Source of the DNA: Microbacterium sp. USTB-Y
Lineage (GTDB): Bacteria > Actinomycetota > Actinomycetes > Actinomycetales > Microbacteriaceae
Assembly: GCF_023703415.1 (NCBI RefSeq)
Contig: NZ_JAGMTU010000002.1
Location: 558,001 to 622,000 of the forward strand
Direction: 5' to 3'
DNA: 64,000 nucleotides
The notes beneath the pieces were generated by a model, which made no database searches, was not told the DNA's origin, and was given only the letters and a program-made list of their open reading frames with translations. The translations under genes were made by a program, and so were the position numbers. How positions within the stretch are numbered: position 1 is the stretch's first letter; every line of letters starts with the position of its first letter. Positions 16,382-25,815 of the stretch are shown here, one piece after another.

Positions 16382-19000
16382 ATGTCGACGAACCCGATTC
16401 CGGACAAGCCCGCGCTGGAAGGCCTCGAAGCGAAGTGGGGTGAGCGGTGGAGCACGTCCGGCACGTTCCTGTTCGACCGGATCCGCGCCGCCCAGACCGG
16501 TCGCGAGGGCGTCTACTCGATCGACACTCCCCCGCCGACCGCGAGCGGCAGCCTGCACATCGGGCATGTGTTCAGCTACACGCACACCGACATCAAGGCG
16601 CGCTTCGAGCGCATGCGCGGCAAGAACGTGTTCTACCCGATGGGGTGGGACGACAACGGCCTGCCCACCGAACGCCGCGTGCAGAACTACTACGGCGTGC
16701 GCTGCGATCCGTCCCTCCCCTATGACGCCGACTTCACGCCGCCGTTCGAGGGCGGTGACAACAAGTCGTCCCGCGCCGCGGACCAGCTCCCGATCAGCCG
16801 TCGCAACTTCATCGAGCTCTGCGAGAAGCTCACCGTCGAGGACGAGAAGCAGTTCGAGGCGCTGTTCCGCCAGCTCGGCCTCAGCGTCGACTGGACGCAG
16901 ACCTATCGCACGATCTCGGACGACTCGATCCGGCAGAGCCAGCTGGCCTTCCTGCGCAACATCGAGCGCGGCGAGGCCTACCAGTCCCTCGCGCCGACCC
17001 TGTGGGACGTGGACTTCCGCTCCGCGATCGCCCAGGCCGAGCTCGAGGATCGCGATCAGCAGGCCTCGTACCACACCATCGACTTCCCGTTCGCGGACGG
17101 ATCCGGCCACATCACGATCGAGACGACCCGTCCCGAGCTGCTCCCCGCGTGCGTCGCGATCGTGACCCACCCGGAGGGCCCGCACAAGCACCTCATCGGG
17201 ACGAAGGTCCGGACCCCCTTCTTCGACGCGGACATCGAGATCCACGGCCACCACCTCGCCCAGCCCGACAAGGGCACGGGAGCGGCGATGGTCTGCACCT
17301 TCGGCGACGTGACCGACATCGTGTGGTGGCGCGAGCTGCGCACCACGGACGGCCGCGACCTGCCGAACATGACCACGATCGGCCTCGACGGGCGCTTCCT
17401 GCCCGACGCCCCGGGCTCGGTGCGCGACGCCGACGCCGCCGCCTGGTACGGGGAGAACATGGCGGGCAAGACCGTCTTCTCCGCCCGCAAGGCGCTCGTG
17501 GAGAAGCTGCAGGAGACCGGCGCGATGACGGCGGTCGGCAAGCCGTTCAACCACGCGGTGAAGTTCTTCGAGAAGGGCGACCGCCCGCTCGAGATCGTAT
17601 CGACCCGCCAGTGGTACATCCGCAACGGCGCCCGCGACACCGAGCTCCGCGACCAGCTGCTCGCGCACGGCGCGGCGCTGAACTGGCACCCGGAGTTCAT
17701 GCGGGTGCGCTACGAGAACTGGGTGGGCGGCCTCACCGGCGACTGGCTGGTCTCCCGGCAGCGCTTCTTCGGCGTGCCGATCCCGCTCTGGTACGCGCTC
17801 GACGAGAACGGCGAGCGCGACTACGACCGCGTGCTCCAGCCCGATCTCGCCGCACTCCCGATCGACCCGACCACCGACGTGCCGGACGGCTACACCGCCG
17901 AGCAGCGCGGCGTCCCGGGCGGCTTCGACGCCGAGGCCGACATCCTCGACACCTGGGCGACCTCTTCGCTCACCCCGCAGCTCGCGGGCGGCTGGGAACG
18001 GGACGCCGAGCTCTGGGAGCTCGTGGCGCCGATGGATCTGCGCCCGCAGGGGCAGGACATCATCCGCACCTGGCTGTTCTCGACGATGCTGCGCTCGACG
18101 CTCGAGGACGGCCGCTCCCCCTGGCGCAACGCCGCGATCAGCGGCTTCATCGTCGACCCCGACCGCAAGAAGATGTCCAAGTCCAAGGGCAACGTGGTCA
18201 CTCCGGCCGACATCCTCGATGCACACGGATCCGACGCGGTCCGCTACTGGTCGGCCTCCAGCCGCCTCGGCGCGGACGCCGCGTTCGACCCGCAGAACCC
18301 GACGCAGGTGAAGATCGGCCGCCGCCTCGCGATCAAGATCCTCAACGCGGCGAAGTTCGTGCTGTCCTTCCCCGTTCCGGAGGGTGCGGAGATCACGCAC
18401 GCGCTGGACGCGTCCATGCTCGCCACCCTGGACGGTGTGGTGCGCGACGCGACCACGGCGTTCGAGAACTACGATCAGGCCCGCGCGCTGGAGATCACCG
18501 AGGCGTTCTTCTGGACGTTCTGCGACGACTACCTCGAGCTGGTCAAGGAGCGCGCCTACGACCGCACGAACGTGGGTCAGGCCTCGGCGGCCCTCGCCCT
18601 GCGCCTCGCGCTGTCGACGCTGCTGCGCCTGCTCGCCCCGATCGTCTCGTTCGCGACCGAGGAGGCCTGGAGCTGGTTCGAGGACGGCTCGGTGCACACC
18701 GCGGCCTGGCCGGAGCCGCGGGGCGACGCGGGCGATCCCGCCGTCCTCGCGACGGCGAGCAAGGCGCTGATCGGCATCCGCCGTGCGAAGACGGAGGCGA
18801 AGGCCTCGCAGAAGACCCCGGTGTCGTCCGCGACCATTGCCGCTCCGGCCGCGGAGATCGCGGCGCTCGAGGCGGCCGCCGACGATCTGCGCGCCGTGGG
18901 GCGCATCGCGGAGCTCGGTTTCGTGGAGGCCGAGGAGCTCCTCGTCACCGCGATCGAGCTGGACTCCGCTGACTCCGTGGCGCAGACCGAGGGGGCGTGA
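16382..19000 (+). CDS. valS: Valyl-tRNA synthetase
   Basis: 872 residues. HIGH motif in SGSLHIGHVFS (near residue 60) and KMSKS with Met598 (DPDRKKMSKSKGN). The insert NYYGVRCDP...FEGGDNKSSR after the catalytic start is characteristic of a distinct actinobacterial ValS branch. It charges tRNA-Val and edits Thr. The long C-terminal coiled-coil of E. coli-type ValS seems to be absent: the chain ends soon after an Ala-rich segment. ATG with GAGGAGA upstream; a -10-like TAGACT at 16312-16317 could be its promoter. The stop overlaps the next gene's start (TGATG). Confidence 0.97.
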   Translation: MSTNPIPDKPALEGLEAKWGERWSTSGTFLFDRIRAAQTGREGVYSIDTPPPTASGSLHIGHVFSYTHTDIKARFERMRGKNVFYPMGWDDNGLPTERRVQNYYGVRCDPSLPYDADFTPPFEGGDNKSSRAADQLPISRRNFIELCEKLTVEDEKQFEALFRQLGLSVDWTQTYRTISDDSIRQSQLAFLRNIERGEAYQSLAPTLWDVDFRSAIAQAELEDRDQQASYHTIDFPFADGSGHITIETTRPELLPACVAIVTHPEGPHKHLIGTKVRTPFFDADIEIHGHHLAQPDKGTGAAMVCTFGDVTDIVWWRELRTTDGRDLPNMTTIGLDGRFLPDAPGSVRDADAAAWYGENMAGKTVFSARKALVEKLQETGAMTAVGKPFNHAVKFFEKGDRPLEIVSTRQWYIRNGARDTELRDQLLAHGAALNWHPEFMRVRYENWVGGLTGDWLVSRQRFFGVPIPLWYALDENGERDYDRVLQPDLAALPIDPTTDVPDGYTAEQRGVPGGFDAEADILDTWATSSLTPQLAGGWERDAELWELVAPMDLRPQGQDIIRTWLFSTMLRSTLEDGRSPWRNAAISGFIVDPDRKKMSKSKGNVVTPADILDAHGSDAVRYWSASSRLGADAAFDPQNPTQVKIGRRLAIKILNAAKFVLSFPVPEGAEITHALDASMLATLDGVVRDATTAFENYDQARALEITEAFFWTFCDDYLELVKERAYDRTNVGQASAALALRLALSTLLRLLAPIVSFATEEAWSWFEDGSVHTAAWPEPRGDAGDPAVLATASKALIGIRRAKTEAKASQKTPVSSATIAAPAAEIAALEAAADDLRAVGRIAELGFVEAEELLVTAIELDSADSVAQTEGA

Positions 19001-19260
19001 TGCAGCTCGGGACGCGCTGGGCCGCCGGATCCGAGCCGCCGGCTTCGGTACCCGCGGCCCTGCGTCCGGCGATCGCCGACGCCGAGGCCCGGAGCGTGGC
19101 CGGCGGAACGCTGAGCCTGCAGACCGGAGCGCTGAACCTGCTCCGCGGCACGTGGACGCTCACCTGGCTGGAGGGCCGGCCGATCGCCGAGCTCGACACC
19201 GGCTGGGAGGTCTCGCGCACCGCGTCCGGCGAGGTCGTGGTCCGTCCGTTCGACGACTGA
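19000..19260 (+). CDS. Small protein of unknown function coupled to valS
   Basis: 86 residues. The ATG at 19000 shares one base with the valS stop, so it is translated by coupling. Acidic, two Trp in TWTLTWLEG, no motif I recognise, no signal peptide or membrane segment. The position makes co-expression with valS certain if transcribed, but no functional link can be claimed. It may be a lineage-specific protein of Microbacteriaceae. Confidence 0.65.
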   Translation: MQLGTRWAAGSEPPASVPAALRPAIADAEARSVAGGTLSLQTGALNLLRGTWTLTWLEGRPIAELDTGWEVSRTASGEVVVRPFDD

Positions 19261-19300
19261 TTCTCGAACGGACGCCGGCGCGAGGCGGCCGGCGGCGCTC

Positions 19301-19522
19301 TCAGCGCGAGCGGGATCCGAGCATCTGCAGCGCGTGCTCGAGGACGAACGGATCCACCGCCTTGCGCGCCTGCTGCTCGCGGAGCAGGTCCAGAGCGAGC
19401 GCACGACGCTCGGCGCGGCGCTCCATGCGCTCGCGCACACGCGCGGTGATCGCATCGGCGATGCGAAGCCCCGCGCGCTCGACGAAGGTCGGGGCGGCGA
19501 TGTGCAGCGTTGCGGCGGTCAT
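19301..19522 (-). CDS. Small basic helical protein co-transcribed with an ArsR-type regulator
   Basis: 73 residues, with the ATG at 19522 overlapping the regulator's stop by 4 nt (ATGA). The central part (RVRERMERRAERRALALDLLREQQ) is a highly charged, probable amphipathic helix, and there is no membrane segment. I do not recognise the family. Coupled translation suggests it works with, or is controlled by, the helix-turn-helix protein encoded just before it. Confidence 0.68.
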   Translation of the reverse strand: MTAATLHIAAPTFVERAGLRIADAITARVRERMERRAERRALALDLLREQQARKAVDPFVLEHALQMLGSRSR

Positions 19523-20172
19523 GACAGCTCCTCGGTCTCGGTGGTGCGGTGCTGCGCCGCAGCCCGGGGGCGGGCGTCGGGCAGGTCGAACAGGTCGGCG
19601 CGGATGGTGACGCGGCGCACGTCGGGCCCGGACTGGTCGCGGTAGAGCTGCACGGCCTCGTCGATGACCACATCGATGCGCTCCCCGAGCTCCTGCAGTT
19701 GCGCCGCGGTCATGTCGAGCATCGTCGTCACGTGATGCGCGGCGTCGCGCCACTCCTGCGGCACCTGCGACTGCGGCCGGTGCAGATGGTCCATGAGCCG
19801 CTGATGACGGTTGCGGAAGAACTCGTCCTCCACGATCTGCGCCGCCGCGCGCCCGGACGGCGTCATCTCATCGGTGGGTCCGGAGAACGACATGCGTCCG
19901 CGGGGGCGCTCCCACCAGCGCTCGCGCGCGGTGCCGAGGTCGGCGACCTCGTGGATGAGGTCGCGGGCGGCGAGCGCCCGCAGGTGATAGCTGGTGACGC
20001 CCGAGCTCTCCCCGATCAGCGTCGCGAGCGAGCTCGCCGTCTGCGGGCCGCGCTCCGCGAGCAGATCCAGGATCCGCACGCGCAGCGGGTGCGCCAGCGC
20101 CTTCAGGGCGCCCGCGTCGAGCGTGCGCTCCTCGGACGTCTCGTCCGTTCGGGATGCTTCGTTCTCCGTCAT
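19519..20172 (-). CDS. ArsR-family winged-helix transcriptional regulator
   Basis: 217 residues. The winged helix lies at residues 18-95 (LKALAHPLRVRILDLLAERG, then SSLATLIGESSGVTSYHLRAL and the wing WWERPRGRM). The C-terminal half (EDEFFRNRHQRLMDHL and a long helix from about 150) is a likely dimerisation or ligand region. No Cys cluster for metal sensing, so not a classic arsenic sensor. ATG at 20172; the promoter is probably leaderless and covered by four TTGCAA repeats, pointing to autoregulation. The downstream 73-residue gene is coupled. Confidence 0.88.
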   Translation of the reverse strand: MTENEASRTDETSEERTLDAGALKALAHPLRVRILDLLAERGPQTASSLATLIGESSGVTSYHLRALAARDLIHEVADLGTARERWWERPRGRMSFSGPTDEMTPSGRAAAQIVEDEFFRNRHQRLMDHLHRPQSQVPQEWRDAAHHVTTMLDMTAAQLQELGERIDVVIDEAVQLYRDQSGPDVRRVTIRADLFDLPDARPRAAAQHRTTETEELS

Positions 20173-20173
20173 G

Positions 20174-20223
20174 CTTGCAAAGATACCTTTGCAAGACACT
20201 CTTTGCAAGCACTTCTTTGCAGA
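20174..20223 (-). promoter_or_regulatory. Leaderless promoter overlaid by four TTGCAA operators
   Basis: TTGCAA occurs at 20175, 20189 and 20203 and TTGCAG at 20217 (first bases), each exactly 14 bp apart, within CTTTGCAAG-type half-palindromes. On the minus strand the copy at 20203-20208 doubles as a -35 (TTGCAA), with a 17-bp spacer to TATCTT (20180-20185), which ends 7 bases before the ATG at 20172. Binding of the adjacent regulator would block the promoter. Confidence 0.7.
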
Positions 20224-20264
20224 GAGTTCTCTGCGGATGCTCGGCCCGCGAGCGGACACCTTCT

Positions 20265-20365
20265 CGTCGACGCCCCCGCTGCGCGTCGACGCCCCCGCTG
20301 CGCGTCGACGCCCCCTCGCAGGAGCGGCACCCCGAGGGGGCACCGGTGCTGCGAGGGGGCGTCGA
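20265..20365. terminator. 19-bp tandem repeat running into a 17-bp hairpin
   Basis: CGTCGACGCCCCCGCTGCG is repeated at 20265 and 20284 with a third partial unit at 20303. That third unit also forms the left arm of a hairpin: TCGACGCCCCCTCGCAG (20305-20321) and its perfect complement at 20349-20365, with a 27-nt loop. It lies just after the kbl stop on the minus strand, so it may terminate tdh-kbl; there is no U-tract. Confidence 0.6.
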
Positions 20366-20373
20366 GGGATCTG

Positions 20374-21549
20374 TCAGGCGGCGGCGCGCGCGGCCACGAA
20401 CGCGGCGACGCAGCGCTCGACCTGCTCCGGGGTGTGCGCGGCGGAGAGCTGCACTCGGATGCGCGCGAGGCCGCGCGGCACCACCGGGAAGCTGAACGCG
20501 GTCACGTACACGCCCTGCTTCTGCATCTCGGCGGCGATCCGCGCGGTGAGCGCGGCATCGCCGAACATCACGGGCACGATGGGGTGCTCCCCCGGAAGCA
20601 GCTCGAAGCCCTCCTCCGTCATGCGGCGGCGGAACAGCGCGGCGTTGGACTGCAGCTGCGCGCGCAGGGATCCGGATCCCTCCACGAGGTCGAGCGCGCG
20701 CAGGGTGCCCGCGACGATCGACGGGGCGAGCGTGTTGGAGAACAGGTACGGCCGGGCCCGCTGGCGCAACAGGGCGACGATGTCGCGATGCCCCGCGACG
20801 TAGCCGCCGCTCGCGCCGCCGAGAGCCTTGCCGAAGGTGCCCGTGTAGATGTCCACGCGGCCTTCGACTCCGCACAGCTCGGGCGTGCCGCGCCCGTGCT
20901 CGCCGATGAACCCGACGGCGTGAGAGTCGTCCACGAAGACCAGGGCGTCGTAGCGCTCCGCGAGGTCGCAGATGTCCGCGAGGGGGGCGATGTAGCCGTC
21001 CATCGAGAACACGCCGTCCGTGACGATCACCCGGAAGCGGGCATCGGCCGCGGCCTTCAGCTGCTCCTCGAGGTCCGCCATGTCGCGGTTCCGGTAGCGC
21101 AGGCGACGGGCCTTGGACAGGCGGATCCCGTCGATGATCGACGCGTGGTTGAGCTCGTCCGAGATGATCGCGTCCTCGGCCGAGAACAGGGTCTCGAAGA
21201 CGCCGCCGTTCGCGTCGAAGCACGAGGAGAACAGGATCGCGTCGTCCGTGCCCAGGAACGCCGACAGCCGCCGCTCGAGCTCGAGGTGCTGCTCCTGCGT
21301 TCCGCAGATGAACCGCACGCTCGCGAGGCCGTAGCCCCACTCGTCGAGCGCGCCCTTCGCCGCGTCCACGAGGCGCTCGTCGTCGGCGAGGCCCAGGTAG
21401 TTGTTGGCGCAGAAGTTCAGCACCTCGGCGCCGTCGGCGACGATCTCGGCGCGCTGCGGTCCGCGGATCCCGCGCTCGTGCTTGGTGAGGCCCGCCTCGT
21501 CGATCCCGGCGAGCTCGCTCGCGAGGTGCTGCTGGAATGCTCCGTACAT
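20374..21549 (-). CDS. kbl: Glycine C-acetyltransferase (2-amino-3-ketobutyrate CoA ligase)
   Basis: 391 residues, PLP-dependent alpha-oxoamine synthase family. It cleaves 2-amino-3-ketobutyrate with CoA to glycine and acetyl-CoA. The PLP Lys lies in [33 protein letters not shown] and [11 protein letters not shown] are typical of Kbl. It follows tdh by 9 bp on the same strand, so the two steps of threonine degradation are made together. Start ATG 21549. Confidence 0.96.
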   Translation of the reverse strand: MYGAFQQHLASELAGIDEAGLTKHERGIRGPQRAEIVADGAEVLNFCANNYLGLADDERLVDAAKGALDEWGYGLASVRFICGTQEQHLELERRLSAFLGTDDAILFSSCFDANGGVFETLFSAEDAIISDELNHASIIDGIRLSKARRLRYRNRDMADLEEQLKAAADARFRVIVTDGVFSMDGYIAPLADICDLAERYDALVFVDDSHAVGFIGEHGRGTPELCGVEGRVDIYTGTFGKALGGASGGYVAGHRDIVALLRQRARPYLFSNTLAPSIVAGTLRALDLVEGSGSLRAQLQSNAALFRRRMTEEGFELLPGEHPIVPVMFGDAALTARIAAEMQKQGVYVTAFSFPVVPRGLARIRVQLSAAHTPEQVERCVAAFVAARAAA

Positions 21550-21558
21550 GGTCGTCTC

Positions 21559-22602
21559 CTACAGTTCGGTCCAGTCGAGGATGATCTTGCCCGTGCCCGC
21601 GGAGGCCGCGGCCGCGAAGCCCTTCTCCCAGTCGCGCGCCGGGAGGACCTCGGCGATGATGCGGGTGATGGACTCGCGCAGCACGGGACTGGTCTGCAGC
21701 ATCGCCCCCATCGCGTTCCAGGTCTCGAACATCTCGCGTCCGTAGATCCCCTTCACCGTGAGCATGTGCGTGACGATCTTGCCCCAGTCCACGCCGAACG
21801 GGCCGGTCGGCAGGCCGAGCATCGCGATCCGTCCGCCGTGGTTCATGTTGTCGATCATCGCGGGCAGCGCGCTCGGCGCCCCGCTCATCTCGAAGCCGAT
21901 GTCGAAGCCCTCGCGCATGCCCAGTGCACGCTGCGCGTCGGCGATGTCCTCGCGGGACACGTCGACGACCGCATCGGCGCCCATCCGACTCGCCAGTGCG
22001 AGCCGCGGCGCGCTCACGTCCGTCGCGGCGATGAAGCGCGCGCCCACATGGCGGGCGATCGCGATGGCCATGAGACCGATCGGGCCGCAGCCGGTGACGA
22101 GCACGTCCTCGCCGACCAGGGGGAAGGCGAGCGCGGTGTGCACGGCGTTGCCGAGCGGGTCGAAGATCGCGCCCAGTTCGGACGTCACGTCGGCGTGGTG
22201 GACCCAGACGTTCGTCGCCGGCAGCGTGAGGTACTCGGCATAGGCCCCGTCGCGCTGCACGCCGAGGCCGATCGTGCGGATGCACATCTGGCGGCGGCCG
22301 GCACGGCAGTTGCGGCACATCCCACAGACGATGTGCCCCTCTCCGGAGACCCGATCGCCGACCGAGATGTCGTGCACGAGCGGACCGACCTCGACGACCT
22401 CGCCGTAGAACTCGTGGCCCGGGATCAGCGGCGCCTTCACCGCGGAGGCGGCCCAGTCGTCCCAGCGCTGGATGTGCAGATCCGTGCCGCAGATGCCGGT
22501 GCGCAGCACGCGGATGACCACTTCGTCGGGTCCGGCCACGGGGTCCGGCCGGTCGACGAGCTCGAGGCCCGCGTGCGGGCCGTCCTTGTAGAGAGCCTTC
22601 AT
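21559..22602 (-). CDS. tdh: L-threonine 3-dehydrogenase
   Basis: 347 residues, medium-chain zinc dehydrogenase. It oxidises L-threonine to 2-amino-3-ketobutyrate with NAD+. Catalytic zinc ligands lie in [10 protein letters not shown] and [12 protein letters not shown]; the structural zinc loop is [15 protein letters not shown]; the Rossmann motif is [12 protein letters not shown]. The [13 protein letters not shown] stretch and partnership with kbl separate Tdh from other alcohol dehydrogenases. It is transcribed divergently from a LysR regulator gene, whose candidate operator lies in the shared 87-bp gap. Confidence 0.96.
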   Translation of the reverse strand: MKALYKDGPHAGLELVDRPDPVAGPDEVVIRVLRTGICGTDLHIQRWDDWAASAVKAPLIPGHEFYGEVVEVGPLVHDISVGDRVSGEGHIVCGMCRNCRAGRRQMCIRTIGLGVQRDGAYAEYLTLPATNVWVHHADVTSELGAIFDPLGNAVHTALAFPLVGEDVLVTGCGPIGLMAIAIARHVGARFIAATDVSAPRLALASRMGADAVVDVSREDIADAQRALGMREGFDIGFEMSGAPSALPAMIDNMNHGGRIAMLGLPTGPFGVDWGKIVTHMLTVKGIYGREMFETWNAMGAMLQTSPVLRESITRIIAEVLPARDWEKGFAAAASAGTGKIILDWTEL

Positions 22603-22661
22603 GCTTCGATCACACCGCGAACGACGATGTAGATCAATCCCTACCGTCTGGAGTAATCCTT

Positions 22662-22679
22662 AAGCATCGCTACATGCTT
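22662..22679. promoter_or_regulatory. Candidate LysR-type operator between tdh and its regulator
   Basis: Inverted repeat AAGCAT-6 bp-ATGCTT in the 87-bp intergenic region, 10 bp before the regulator's GTG. LysR proteins usually bind such interrupted palindromes (T-N11-A type). ATGCTT recurs at the tdh start codon (22601-22606). Threonine- or metabolite-dependent control of tdh-kbl is the natural hypothesis. Confidence 0.5.
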
Positions 22680-22689
22680 GACTGGACAT

Positions 22690-23592
22690 GTGCAACTCCA
22701 GCAGCTTCAGATCCTGCGCGAGCTCGGCGCGCTCGGCAGCGTGACCGCCGTGGCCGACGCCCTGCGGGTGACGCCGTCCGCCGTCTCGCAGCAGCTCGCC
22801 GCCCTGCAGCGCGGGGTGCGCGCGCCGCTGACCCGCAAGCAGGGCCGCACGCTCGTGCTCACTCCCGCGGGTGAGGCCCTCGCCGAGGCCGGCGCGGCCG
22901 CGCTCGACGCGATGGCGGCCGCGCGGTCGGCCGTCGACGAGTTCGAGGCGGCAGAGAACGGCATCGTCACGATCAGCGGCTTCCTCAGCGCCGCTCAGGC
23001 GCTGTTCGGTCCGCTCATCCGGGAGGTGGGATCCGGTCCCGGCGTCCCCGCCATCCGGTTCACGGATGAGGACGTCGCGCAGAGCGACTTCCCCGCCCTG
23101 ACCGCCCGTTATGATCTCGTGCTCGCACACCGCATGGAGCACAGTGCCCCCTGGCCCAAGACCGGGATCCGGGTGCTCACCCTCGCCACCGAGCCCCTCG
23201 ACGTCGCTCTCGCACCGGAGCACCCGCTCGCGCAGCGGGCGTCCCTGCGGCCGGCCGACGTCGTGGGAGAGCGCTGGGTCACGAGCCGCGCCGGCTACTC
23301 CCCCGATGACGTCCTGCGCACGATCTCCGCCGTCACCAATCGTCCCGCCGAGATCGTGCACCGCATCAACGACTACGGAGTGGCCGCGTCGGTGATCGCG
23401 ACGGGCGATGCGATCGGCGTGCTCCCGCGCTACACCGCTCCCGGTACGGGGGCCGTCGTGCGGCGACCGCTGCAGTACGTCAGCACGAACAGGATGATCG
23501 ACGTCCTGGCTCGTCCGGAGAACCTCCGGCGACGATCCGTGCGCCTCGTCGCCGACGCGCTCAGCCGGGTGATGGCACAGCTCGCCCGATGA
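22690..23592 (+). CDS. LysR-family transcriptional regulator
   Basis: 300 residues from the GTG at 22690; an in-frame TTG at 22678 would add four residues. N-terminal helix-turn-helix (LGSVTAVADALRVTPSAVSQQLAALQ) then a substrate-binding domain of the periplasmic-binding fold, with PLDVALAPEHPLAQR typical of LysR effector domains. Divergence from tdh-kbl suggests it controls threonine degradation, though such regulators can act elsewhere. TTGACT lies six bases before the GTG, a weak leaderless -10. Confidence 0.88.
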   Translation: MQLQQLQILRELGALGSVTAVADALRVTPSAVSQQLAALQRGVRAPLTRKQGRTLVLTPAGEALAEAGAAALDAMAAARSAVDEFEAAENGIVTISGFLSAAQALFGPLIREVGSGPGVPAIRFTDEDVAQSDFPALTARYDLVLAHRMEHSAPWPKTGIRVLTLATEPLDVALAPEHPLAQRASLRPADVVGERWVTSRAGYSPDDVLRTISAVTNRPAEIVHRINDYGVAASVIATGDAIGVLPRYTAPGTGAVVRRPLQYVSTNRMIDVLARPENLRRRSVRLVADALSRVMAQLAR

Positions 23593-23662
23593 GACGCCGT
23601 CGCGGCGCCATCGGCGGGATCCGTATCGCCGTCACGCCGCCGCCGTCTCCTAGGCTCGGAGC

Positions 23663-25714
23663 ATGACGGTCGAGACGAATCCCCTCCTCAGCCCATCGAC
23701 GCTCCCGTATGCCCTGCCCGACTTCGGCCGCATCCGTGAGGAGCACTACCTGCCCGCGTTCCGGCAGGGTTTCGACGAGCAGCTGGCCGAGATCCGCCGG
23801 ATCACGATGGTGCGCTCGATGCCGACGTTCGAGAACACCCTGGAGGCGCTGGAGCGCAGCGGCGAACTGCTCGACCGGGTGGCGCACGCCTTCTACACCG
23901 TGAGCTCTGCCGACGCGACCGCGGAGATCCAGGCGATCGACGAGGAGCTCGCGCCCCTGATGGCGGCCCATCAGGACGCCGTCCTCCTGGACGCCGCCCT
24001 GTACTGGCGCGTCACGCAGCTGCACGAGCAGCTCGACGCGCTGCCCCTGGAACCCGAGCAGCGTCGCCTCGTCGAGCGCCGTCATCGCGAGATGACCCTC
24101 GCGGGCGCCGCGCTCGACGAGGACGCGAAGCGCCGCCTCACCGAGGTGAATCAGCTGATCTCCTCCCTCAGCGCCACCTTCGAGAAGAACCTGCTCGCCG
24201 ACACCAACGAGCTGGCCGTGATCTTCGACGACCCGGCGGAGCTCGACGGGCTGAGCTCGGGCGAGCTCTCGGCGGCGGCGCGCGCCGCCGCCGATCGCGG
24301 CCTCGACGGCAAGCACCTGCTCGCGCTCCCCCTCTTCACCGGGCATCCCGCGCTCGCCGTGCTCACGAACCGCGAGAGCCGACGTCGGCTCATGGAGGCG
24401 TCGCGATCGCGCGGATCCCGTGGCGGCGCCTACGACAACCGTGCGATCCTCGCCGAGATCGTGTCGCTCCGCGCCGAGCGCGCTGCGCTCCTCGGCTACC
24501 CGAACCATGCCGCCGCGGTGACCGCCGACGAGACCGCCGGCGCCCCCGAAGCCGTGGAGCGGATGCTCCGCGACCTCGCGGTCCCCGCCGCACGCAATGC
24601 CGTCGCCGAGCGCGTCGCCTTGCAGCAGCTCATCGACGAGACCGAGAGCGCGCCGTTCCCCCTCGAGGCGCACGACTGGGCGTTCTACACGGAGAAGCTG
24701 CGCGCCGCACGCTACGACATCGACACGGCGGTGCTGCGCGCCTGGTTCGACGCCGAGCGCGTGCTGCAGGAGGGCGTGTTCGCCGCCGCCGGGCGCCTGT
24801 ACGGTCTCTCCTTCTCGGAGCGCCCCGACCTTCCCGTCTACCACCCCGGCGCCCGCACGTTCGAGGTCTTCGAGGAGGACGGGTCCCCGCTGGGTCTGTA
24901 CGTGCTCGACCTCTACACGCGCGACAGCAAGCGCGGCGGAGCCTGGATGAACGAGATCGTCAGCCAGTCGTCGCTGCGCGGCACGCTGCCCGTCGTCGCG
25001 AACAACCTCAATGTCGCGCAGCCGGCGGACGGCGAGCCCACCCTGCTCACCTTCGACGAGGTGAACACGCTGTTCCACGAGTTCGGTCACGCGCTGCACG
25101 GCCTGTTCTCGGACGTGACCTATCCCCACTTCTCCGGAACCGAGGTCTTCCGCGACTTCGTGGAGTTCCCCAGTCAGGTGAACGAGATGTGGATGCTCTG
25201 GCCCGACGTGCTCCCCGGCTACGCCCGCCACCACGAGACCGGCGAGCCTCTCCCGAGCGAGCTGATCGCGCGCCTGCAGGCGACCGAGACGTTCAACCAG
25301 GGTTTCGAGACGAGCGAGTACCTCGCAGCCGCGTGGCTGGACCAGGCGCTGCATCGGGTGCCCGCGGGCGGGACGATCGACGACGTCGCCGCGTTCGAGG
25401 CCGCTGCGCTCGCCGATATCGGCCTGGCCGACCCGGCCGTGCCCACGCGCTACTCCTCCCCCTACTTCGCGCATGTCTTCTCCGGCGGCTACAGCGCGGG
25501 CTACTACTCCTACATCTGGAGCGAGGTGCTCGACGCCGACACGGTCGAGTGGTTCCGCGAGAACGGCGGGCTCACGCGCGCCAACGGTGAGCGTTTCCGG
25601 CGGCGACTGCTCGGCGTCGGCGGATCGAAGGATCCGCTCGAGGCGTATCGGGACTTCCGCGGCAGGGACGCCGACATCGCGCCGCTGCTCACGCGGCGCG
25701 GGCTGGACGGCTGA
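23663..25714 (+). CDS. M3-family metallopeptidase (peptidyl-dipeptidase Dcp type)
   Basis: 683 residues. The zinc site HEFGH starts at His472 (FHEFGHALHGLF), with the third ligand expected in the downstream E-x-x-S-Q motif (FVEFPSQVNEMW). Full length and end-to-end similarity to Dcp/oligopeptidase A indicate a cytoplasmic enzyme that degrades short peptides; no signal peptide. TAGGCT at 23651-23656 ends six bases before the ATG, so the transcript is probably leaderless. The next gene begins about 100 bp later with its own Shine-Dalgarno. Confidence 0.94.
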   Translation: MTVETNPLLSPSTLPYALPDFGRIREEHYLPAFRQGFDEQLAEIRRITMVRSMPTFENTLEALERSGELLDRVAHAFYTVSSADATAEIQAIDEELAPLMAAHQDAVLLDAALYWRVTQLHEQLDALPLEPEQRRLVERRHREMTLAGAALDEDAKRRLTEVNQLISSLSATFEKNLLADTNELAVIFDDPAELDGLSSGELSAAARAAADRGLDGKHLLALPLFTGHPALAVLTNRESRRRLMEASRSRGSRGGAYDNRAILAEIVSLRAERAALLGYPNHAAAVTADETAGAPEAVERMLRDLAVPAARNAVAERVALQQLIDETESAPFPLEAHDWAFYTEKLRAARYDIDTAVLRAWFDAERVLQEGVFAAAGRLYGLSFSERPDLPVYHPGARTFEVFEEDGSPLGLYVLDLYTRDSKRGGAWMNEIVSQSSLRGTLPVVANNLNVAQPADGEPTLLTFDEVNTLFHEFGHALHGLFSDVTYPHFSGTEVFRDFVEFPSQVNEMWMLWPDVLPGYARHHETGEPLPSELIARLQATETFNQGFETSEYLAAAWLDQALHRVPAGGTIDDVAAFEAAALADIGLADPAVPTRYSSPYFAHVFSGGYSAGYYSYIWSEVLDADTVEWFRENGGLTRANGERFRRRLLGVGGSKDPLEAYRDFRGRDADIAPLLTRRGLDG

Positions 25715-25815
25715 TCGGTCGGATCGAACCGCCCTCGCCCTTGCGCGCGGGCCGCACGCACCGCGAAGCTGGGCGGAGCACGCCGTTCGCCTCTGCACCC
25801 GCACGAAGGAGATCC

